DNA from: Deltaproteobacteria bacterium
Lineage (GTDB): Bacteria; Myxococcota_A; Polyangia; Polyangiales; JADJMO01
DNA length: 33,065 bases
Direction: 5' to 3'
Assembly: GCA_016182965.1 (NCBI GenBank)
Contig: JACPFM010000183.1
Coordinates: 1 to 33,065 of the forward strand
The notes beneath the pieces were generated by a model that saw only the letters and a list, made by a program, of their open reading frames with translations, did no database searches and was not told the origin of the DNA. The position numbers and the translations under genes are program-made. Numbering within the stretch: the first letter of the stretch is position 1; each line of letters opens with the position of its first letter. This document shows, piece by piece, positions 26,098-33,065 of the stretch.

Positions 26098-28658
26098 CCG
26101 AGCAGGCGATGACGCACGAGGGTGGGCTCCGCAGCGTCGACGGCAAGCCGATCCCGCTCCGCGGCGTCGACGTGAGCGGCGAGGTCGTGGGCGGCACCGC
26201 GCGCATGAAGATCCGCCAGCGGTACGAGAACGTCGAGACGACGCCGCCCCCTCACGCACCGATCGAGGCCATCTACGTCTTCCCGCTGCCGAGCGAGAGC
26301 ACGTTGGTCGGCTTCGTCATGGAGTGCGAGGGGCGGCGCATCGAGGGCGTGTGCAAGGAGCGCGAAGAGGCGTTCCGCGCCTACGACGACGCGACGCTCG
26401 AGGGCCACGGCGCAGCGCTCGTCGAGCAGGAGCGCGCGAACGTCTTCACCGCCAGCGTCGGCAACCTGCTGCCGGGCGAGACCACCGTCGTCGAGGTCGA
26501 GTACGTGCAGCGCCTGCGCGCCAGCGAGGGCGCGCTCCGCGTCGTCGTGCCGACGCTCGTCGCCCCGCGCTACATCCCCGGCACATCTCACGGGAAGGAG
26601 GGCGATCGCACCGCGCACGGCGCCGAGGAGCCGACCGATCGGGTGCCCGACGCCGACCGCATCTCGCCGAAGATCGCCCCGGTCGACTACCGCGTGTCGC
26701 TCGATCTCCTCCTGCACGTCGGCCCGAAGGCGACCGTCAGCTCGCCGTCGCACCGGCTCGACGTTCAGCGCGACGGCGAGCGCGCCCGCGTCTCGTTCTC
26801 CGAGGGGCGCGTCGCGCTCGATCGCGACGTGGTGATCCTCACCGAGGGCGCCGAAGACGCGCCGGTGCAGGCGCTGGTCGCCCACCGCAGCCCTTCGTCC
26901 GAGAGGGGCACCTTCGTGTTCTCGCGCGTGGTCGATCTGTTCGCCGACGTGCCCAAGGCGGCCCCGCTCGACGTGGTGTTCGTCCTCGACCGCTCCGGCT
27001 CGATGGGCGGCTCGTCCATCGAAGAGGCGCACAAGGCGCTGCGCCTCTGCCTCCGTCAGCTGCGCGAGGGCGACCGCTTCTCGATCATCGCCTTCGACGA
27101 CCGCGAGGAGCCTTTCACGCCAGAGCCGGTGCCGTTCACCCAGAAGACGCTCGAGCAGGCCGATCGCTGGATCTCCCGGGTCGACGCGCGCGGCGGCACC
27201 GAGCTGCTCGCGCCGATGCAGCGGGCGATCGCGCTCGCGCCCAACGGCGTGGTCGTGCTGCTCACCGACGGGCAGGTCGGCAACGAGGACGAGATCCTCG
27301 CCGCCGTGATGACCGCGCGCGGCAAGAACGCCTCGCGCGTGTACACCTTCGGCATCGGCACCAACGTGAGCGACGCGCTCCTGTCGCAGCTCGCCCGGCG
27401 CACCGGCGGCGCGATGGAGATGATCCATCCCGGCGAGCGCATCGACGACAAGGTCGTCGCCACCTTCGCCCGCGCCATCGCGTCGCGCATCCGCGAGGTG
27501 CGCGCGACGTTCCACGGGGTCGACGTCGACGAGCTCGCGCCCTCGCAGCTGCCCGACCTGGTCGACGGCGAGGTGTGGTCGCTCTTCGGCCGCTACCAGA
27601 GGCCGGGCATCGGTCGGCTCGAGGTGCGCGGCACGCTCGCCGGCAAGCCGTGGCTGCTCGAGGTCGCGCTCGAGCTCCCCGAGAGGGCCGACGCGCCGGT
27701 GATCGAGAAGCTGTGGGCCGCCGAGCGCGTGCGCGATCTCGAGTCGATCGAGGTCGAGGGGCGCCGCGCGAAGTCGATGAAGGACCGCATCGTGGCGATC
27801 GCGGTCCCCTACGGCATCGCGTCGCGGCACACGTCGTTCGTGGCGATCGAGAAGCGCACCGGCGATCGCCGCGTGCCGGGCGCCGCCGAGGCGCGACCCG
27901 TGCCGGTGAACGCGCCGGCGGGTTGGGCGATGTTCGAGCGCCCGCCGCTCCGCGCCGGGGGCGCGTTCGCGCAGATGATGATGCCGATGGCCGCCCCCGC
28001 GCCGGCGGCGTTCGCGTACGCGCGCGCGGCGATGCCGCCGACGGGCGCGCCGCCGCCGCCGATGGCGTCGATGCCCATGAGCCCGCAGCCGGCCGCGCAG
28101 CCGAAGCGCGCCAAGGGCGTGCTCGGTCGCGCGCGCGACGCCATCGGCGGGTTCTTCGGTGGCGAAGGCGAGGGCGCCGCGCCGCGGCAGGCGCCGCCCG
28201 GGCGCATGATGGAGAGCGCACCGGCGCCGCTCGAGGAGCTCGAAGAGGAGGGGGCCGTCGCGCAGCCGCGCGAGTCCGGCGATCCGGTCTTCGCGATCCT
28301 GTCGAGGCAGCTCGCCAACGGCCTCTTCGACGACGGCGGCCCCGAGAAGGACGAAGACGCGCGCCTCGCGGCGTCGACCGAGCGCGCGCTCCTGTCGCTC
28401 CTCCGCCTCGGCGTCGACGGCGCGCACGCGCTGCACGGCGAGGTCGTGCGCAAGGCGGTGCTCGCGCTGCTGCCGGTCGGAGCCCGGCTGAAGGATCGAG
28501 CCGCCGCCGAGCGCGTGCTGCTCGTCGCATGGCTCGCGGCGTCGTCGTCCAGCAAGCGCACCCGCAAGCAGGTGGTCGACGCCGCCAGAGCCGCGAAGCT
28601 CGAGCTCGCATCGAGGACCGCGGACGAGCCGGCGCTCCGCGCCTCGCTCGGCCTCTGA
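26094..28658 (+). CDS. VIT and VWA domain protein
   Basis: 854 residues. The N-terminal VIT domain (about 10-135: VDVSGEVVGGTARMKIRQRYEN, AIYVFPLPSESTLVGF, YDDATLEGHGAALVEQERANVF, SVGNLLPGETTVVEVEY) is followed by a spacer. The VWA domain (about 292-470) has the full MIDAS: DRSGSMGG (Asp299, Ser301, Ser303), GGTELL and LLTDGQVGNE, so metal-dependent ligand binding is possible. A Met/Pro/Ala low-complexity stretch (about 620-690) leads to a helical C-terminus. No signal peptide is seen, so a cytoplasmic place is likely. In other bacteria VIT/VWA proteins are of unclear function, often near regulators or MoxR ATPases; here it is coupled to MerR. The ATG overlaps the MerR stop and follows GGAAGGG. 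Confidence 0.9.
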   Translation: MTEQAMTHEGGLRSVDGKPIPLRGVDVSGEVVGGTARMKIRQRYENVETTPPPHAPIEAIYVFPLPSESTLVGFVMECEGRRIEGVCKEREEAFRAYDDATLEGHGAALVEQERANVFTASVGNLLPGETTVVEVEYVQRLRASEGALRVVVPTLVAPRYIPGTSHGKEGDRTAHGAEEPTDRVPDADRISPKIAPVDYRVSLDLLLHVGPKATVSSPSHRLDVQRDGERARVSFSEGRVALDRDVVILTEGAEDAPVQALVAHRSPSSERGTFVFSRVVDLFADVPKAAPLDVVFVLDRSGSMGGSSIEEAHKALRLCLRQLREGDRFSIIAFDDREEPFTPEPVPFTQKTLEQADRWISRVDARGGTELLAPMQRAIALAPNGVVVLLTDGQVGNEDEILAAVMTARGKNASRVYTFGIGTNVSDALLSQLARRTGGAMEMIHPGERIDDKVVATFARAIASRIREVRATFHGVDVDELAPSQLPDLVDGEVWSLFGRYQRPGIGRLEVRGTLAGKPWLLEVALELPERADAPVIEKLWAAERVRDLESIEVEGRRAKSMKDRIVAIAVPYGIASRHTSFVAIEKRTGDRRVPGAAEARPVPVNAPAGWAMFERPPLRAGGAFAQMMMPMAAPAPAAFAYARAAMPPTGAPPPPMASMPMSPQPAAQPKRAKGVLGRARDAIGGFFGGEGEGAAPRQAPPGRMMESAPAPLEELEEEGAVAQPRESGDPVFAILSRQLANGLFDDGGPEKDEDARLAASTERALLSLLRLGVDGAHALHGEVVRKAVLALLPVGARLKDRAAAERVLLVAWLAASSSSKRTRKQVVDAARAAKLELASRTADEPALRASLGL

Positions 28659-28678
28659 CGGGCTGATATCCCTTCGCG

Positions 28679-29356
28679 ATGCCCCTCGATCGCGCCCGCG
28701 TCTACGTGACGTGCTGGGCCACCGCCGTTGTGATCGCGATCGTGCTCGCCGCGCTGCGCGGGCGCACGTTCGCGATCGCGACGAGCGCGTATTGGCGGGC
28801 GCGCGCCACGCCGTGGAAGCTCGCGCTCTTCGCGGTCGCCGCCCTCGGCATGATGATCATCGCGCCGCGCACCGGCGATCCGACGTGGGACCGGGTCGAC
28901 GCCGGCTTCATGGCGCTGTTCACCTACCTGACCGCGCCGTGGACGCTCGGCGTGCTGGTGCGCGCGATCCGCGCGCGGCGGGCGCCGTGGGTCGAGGCGT
29001 ACGTCGCAGCCTGCACCTGGCTGTTTTCGGCGAGCTGGTCGTACGATCTCTACATCTTCGTGCGCGACGCCGGCGGCTTCTCGGCGGCGTGGTCGCGCGG
29101 GTTCTACCCGCTCACCTGGTCGTCGAACCTCGTCGCCTCGTCGCTGCTCTACGCAGCCGGAGGTGCCTGCTTCAGCCTCTCCGCTCCCGATGCGCCCGAC
29201 ACTCGGCTCGGAGTGACGTTCTCGTTCCTGGAACCGGATTGGCCGGCGGAACGAGCGGCGCCGCCGCGGAGAGTCGCGCTGCTCGCGCTGGCGTTCGTCC
29301 TGGTGGTCGCTGCGATGCTGGGCCCCTTCGTGTGGGTCGCCCTCCGCGATCACTGA
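28679..29356 (+). CDS. Integral membrane protein, unknown function
   Basis: 225 residues with about six hydrophobic segments: near 10-26, 48-62, 76-94, 106-124, 150-166 and 200-220. Many Trp and Tyr residues sit in the loops (WSYDLYIFVRDAGG, WSRGFYPLTWSSN). I recognise no family. It begins 20 bases after the VIT/VWA gene on the same strand and may share its transcript. Its stop is 65 bases before pckG. Confidence 0.65.
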   Translation: MPLDRARVYVTCWATAVVIAIVLAALRGRTFAIATSAYWRARATPWKLALFAVAALGMMIIAPRTGDPTWDRVDAGFMALFTYLTAPWTLGVLVRAIRARRAPWVEAYVAACTWLFSASWSYDLYIFVRDAGGFSAAWSRGFYPLTWSSNLVASSLLYAAGGACFSLSAPDAPDTRLGVTFSFLEPDWPAERAAPPRRVALLALAFVLVVAAMLGPFVWVALRDH

Positions 29357-29384
29357 CGGACGTCGCCGGAGGGCGGGCCGAACG

Positions 29385-29400
29385 TTGTGGCGCGCCACAA
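29385..29400. promoter_or_regulatory. Perfect palindrome before pckG (likely operator)
   Basis: TTGTGGCGCGCCACAA reads the same on both strands and lies 21 bases before the pckG ATG, in the only 65 bases between it and the gene upstream. Two 8-base half-sites and this position suggest a dimeric repressor or activator site. No Shine-Dalgarno sequence is seen before the ATG. Confidence 0.6.
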
Positions 29401-29421
29401 AACGATTAGCGTGCGCCGGCG

Positions 29422-31212
<1,791 letters not shown>

Positions 31213-31264
31213 GAGGGCGTTCCACGGAACACCCTCCGAGACGCGTCCGCCGGCTCTCGGCGGA
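31213..31264 (+). terminator. Two hairpins after pckG, likely terminator
   Basis: The first stem begins directly after the stop: GAGGGCGTTCC (31213-31223) pairs with GGAACACCCTC (31226-31236) with one mismatch. A second perfect 7-bp stem, TCCGCCG/CGGCGGA, spans 31246-31264. Neither has a T-tract, which is common in very GC-rich genomes. Confidence 0.5.
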
Positions 31265-31283
31265 TGCGACACCGTTCGTCGCA

Positions 31284-31316
31284 GGTCGAACGCCGCGGGG
31301 CGTCGACCTTCGACGA
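31284..31316. repeat. Repeat-family hairpin between pckG and the heme lipoprotein gene
   Basis: GGTCGAACGCC (31284-31294) faces GGGCGTCGACC (31298-31308), followed by TTCGACGA. It uses the same GGTCGAA/TTCGACC vocabulary as the 4524-4778 element. The remaining bases to 31494 show no gene or other feature I can support. Confidence 0.45.
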
Positions 31317-31494
31317 GTCGTCCGTGAGTCCGTCGCCGCTCCCGGGCCGGCCCTCGGGTCGGCGGCGGGGGCCGGCGGGCCCGGGGGTGTGAGAAACGTC
31401 ACCCTCGCGGTCGCCTCCCTCGCGATGAGGAGCCCATTTCCCGCCTCCAACGAGTAGGCTGCGCCACTGCGAGCTCGCCGCAACCTCCCGAATC

Positions 31495-32490
31495 ATGACG
31501 CGACCCCAAGCCTCGTTCGCCGCGTTCGTGCTCGCCAGCGCTGCCGTCGCCGCGTGCGAGCGCGACGCGCCGCCCGAGCAGCCCGCGATGCTCTTCGACT
31601 CTCGCGTGCCGCTCGACCCGGAGCTCGAGCGCCTGAAGAAGGTCGGCGACGATCCGAGCCGGGCGCTGCACCCCGCGAGCGCGGTCGATCTCGCCAGGCT
31701 GCTCGAACCGGGCAAGCGCTACGAGTTCGTGGTCATGCCCAACGGCGCGATGAACGTCGCGCCCAAGTCGGTCGAGGCGGCGGCGAACTTCTGGACGCAC
31801 CCGATCCTCGCCAACGGCGGCGCGGTGAAGAGCGCCGGGCACCTCCGCATCGAGAGGAGCGGTGACGCGCTCGCCAAGGTCACGATCGACGCCGAGTCGA
31901 CGACCTACTGCCCGCTGCCCGAGAGCGTCCGCGCCTCCATCGCCGCGCTCGTCGCGATGAACGTCAAGAGCGACGTGATCCGCGTCGAGGGGCGCACCGC
32001 CGACTGCTGGAAGGGCGTGGGCCCCGGCGCGTCCGCGGCGCCTGCCGCATTGGCGACGGGCGCCCGCGGCTACGGCCCGATCATGCTCGAGGTCGCGCGA
32101 CGGTTCGAGGTGCTCGGTCGCGCGCACGCGGCCGGGCGCGGCGATCTCGCGCTGTACGAGCTCGAGGAGCTCGAAGAGAGCTTCGCGGACGACCTCCCCC
32201 ACGCGCGGCTGCCGCCGCTCCCCGAGGGCGCACAGCTCGGTCCGTTCATCGACGCGATGAACAAGGCGCAGGTCCCTGAGCTGCGCAAGGCGCTCCAGGG
32301 CAAGGACCCGAAGGCGATCGCGGCCTCGTTCGAGGCGATGGCCGGCGTGTGCAACGGCTGCCACACGGCGTCGGGCCGCGCGTTCATCGAGGTGCCGACG
32401 GTGCCCGGCGAGGGCGTGCCGAAGCTCGATCCGAAGCCCGACGCCAAGGTCGATCCGAAGGGCGACGCGGGCCCGGCGCCGAAGAAGTGA
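31495..32490 (+). CDS. Lipoprotein with C-terminal c-type heme motif
   Basis: 331 residues. The signal has lipobox AAVAAC (Cys21). The middle region (~60-165) is an unrecognised alpha/beta part with YCPLPESVRASIAALVAMNVKSD. The C-terminal region (~190-300) is helical and acidic, ending in a CNGCH heme-attachment motif (Cys286, Cys289, His290) near the end of the last helix, as in class II cytochromes c. A Lys/Pro/Asp tail follows. An envelope-anchored electron carrier or redox sensor is inferred. The start ATG is at 31495. Its stop is only 3 bases from the stop of the convergent lipoprotein gene. Confidence 0.78.
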   Translation: MTRPQASFAAFVLASAAVAACERDAPPEQPAMLFDSRVPLDPELERLKKVGDDPSRALHPASAVDLARLLEPGKRYEFVVMPNGAMNVAPKSVEAAANFWTHPILANGGAVKSAGHLRIERSGDALAKVTIDAESTTYCPLPESVRASIAALVAMNVKSDVIRVEGRTADCWKGVGPGASAAPAALATGARGYGPIMLEVARRFEVLGRAHAAGRGDLALYELEELEESFADDLPHARLPPLPEGAQLGPFIDAMNKAQVPELRKALQGKDPKAIAASFEAMAGVCNGCHTASGRAFIEVPTVPGEGVPKLDPKPDAKVDPKGDAGPAPKK

Positions 32491-32493
32491 TCC

Positions 32494-32733
32494 TCACGGG
32501 GTGACCGACGCGCTGGTCGTCGGCGCGGCGCTCGCCGCCGGCGCCGTGCTCGGCACCGGCACGGGATGCACGGCCGTTTGGACGCCCGCGAGCATCACCG
32601 GCTCCTCGATGACGTGGAGGAACACGCCGACGCGGCGCGCGCCGCGCGTGACGTCGTCGGGCCACCCGCGCGGAGAGATCGGATCGCACGCGGCCACGCC
32701 GCTCGCGACGGCCGCGAGCAGCACCGCGCGCAA
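32494..32733 (-). CDS. Small lipoprotein, unknown function
   Basis: 79 residues if the TTG at 32733 is the start, which gives a textbook lipoprotein signal LRAVLLAAVASGVAAC (first residue read as Met) behind GGTGG. ATG starts at 32859 or further up would add an improbable 40-residue leader before the signal. The mature part is short: DPISPRGWPDDVTRGARRVGV, then FLHVIEEPVMLAGVQTAVHPV and a Pro/Ala/Ser-rich tail. No family is recognised. It converges on the heme lipoprotein gene with a 3-base gap. Confidence 0.55.
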   Translation of the reverse strand: MRAVLLAAVASGVAACDPISPRGWPDDVTRGARRVGVFLHVIEEPVMLAGVQTAVHPVPVPSTAPAASAAPTTSASVTP

Positions 32734-32889
32734 GAGGCCACCGTGGCTCGCCGGTGCGGCCGCGAGCGCGCGCGAGGGCGGGGCGGGGGCGAGCGTGCGG
32801 TGGGGCTCGAGCTTCACGAAGGCTGAGACACGCGACGAGCGGCGGCATTGGGTCCGCATGACGACCGCTTGCACCGGTGGCGAGACGCG

Positions 32890-32954
32890 AGTCCAGGGCC
32901 TGTCCCTAAATGCCCCCGGGCTGAAAGCCCTGACCATTGGTCTCATCCGGCGCC
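32890..32954. mobile_element. Probable non-coding end of the IS element
   Basis: Between the transposase stop and the small lipoprotein gene, base composition drops in GC. There is a perfect hairpin GGGCT-gaa-AGCCC (32918-32930) and a near-palindrome AGGGCCTGTCCCT (32895-32907) that may be at or near the terminal inverted repeat. The exact end cannot be set without the other terminus. Confidence 0.35.
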
Positions 32955-33065
32955 TTAATTCAGCAGCGCCAGCATTCTCGCTGCTGGGCCGAGCTCTTGG
33001 AGCCCGCGCCGGATGTTGACCGCGCCTGGCGGGCCGCCGGAGGACTTGCCGGTGTAGCCGCCGAG
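32955..33065 (-). CDS. C-terminal end of an IS4/Tn5-like transposase (cut by window edge)
   Basis: 36 residues before a TAA stop: LGGYTGKSSGGPPGAVNIRR then GLQELGPAARMLALLN. The pattern LGGY-GK-S-GGPPG...-RGLQEL matches the conserved C-terminal end of IS4-group transposases (GGFLGRKxDGxPGxxTLWRGLQRL). The gene starts beyond the right edge. Intactness cannot be judged. Confidence 0.7.
   Translation of the reverse strand, partial: LGGYTGKSSGGPPGAVNIRRGLQELGPAARMLALLN

Noticed and set aside
32501..33019. A 172-codon plus-strand frame at the right end
   Set aside because: It is antisense to a better lipoprotein gene and runs into the IS end; no motif supports it.

Overview
The window is very GC-rich (about 70% or more), with G/C-dominated third codon positions, many stop-start overlaps of the ATGA/GTGA type, and the gene content of a large-genome myxobacterium. 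Typical markers are TPR/PEGA envelope proteins, an AgmX/PglI-like lipoprotein, double-FHA and VIT/VWA proteins, many Pro/Ala-rich lipoproteins, and short tandem or inverted repeats between genes. Myxococcota, perhaps a Polyangiales-like lineage, is my best guess; it rests on style and content, since no rRNA marker is present.

Layout. 1-885: C-terminal part of a zinc-ribbon, double-FHA protein. 971-4519: a compact run of Nudix-like protein, DUF4920-like lipoprotein, small membrane protein, TPR/PEGA beta-barrel-type protein and an unknown envelope protein. 4520-4874: a gene-free stretch filled by a composite inverted repeat. 4875-10936: three large membrane genes that look like divergent Complex I antiporter-arm proteins (NuoH-, NuoL- and NuoM-like). 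Each carries an added extracytoplasmic domain, and most charged residues needed for quinone chemistry or proton pumping are lost. 10966-11742 (-): pyrH. 11817-13223: a GAF plus PTS-Enzyme-I-like protein without its phosphoryl histidine. 13320-19650: greA, recG, a large membrane sulfatase-fold enzyme with a HEAT-like tail, and a family-5 uracil-DNA glycosylase. 19699-19774: tRNA-Lys(TTT). 19780-20463 (-): AgmX-like lipoprotein.

20615-25287 (-): urease operon ureD-ureAB-ureC-ureF-ureG with fused gamma/beta subunits and no ureE. Divergent from it at 25516 is a MerR regulator with a His-rich repeat tail, translationally coupled to a VIT/VWA protein and followed by a small membrane protein. 29422-31212: GTP-type PEP carboxykinase behind a perfect 16-bp palindrome. 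31495-32490: a lipoprotein with a C-terminal c-type heme motif. 32494-32733 (-): a short lipoprotein. The right edge (32955-33065, -) holds the C-terminal end of an IS4/Tn5-like transposase.

The strongest candidate for something undescribed is the three-gene pseudo-Complex-I cassette at 4875-10936. Next come the degenerate GAF-Enzyme I protein, the MerR/VIT-VWA unit with its metal-binding-looking tail, and a dispersed repeat family, one copy of which forms the N-terminus of ureF. All homology calls come from reading the sequence and recalled family motifs; no database search was run.
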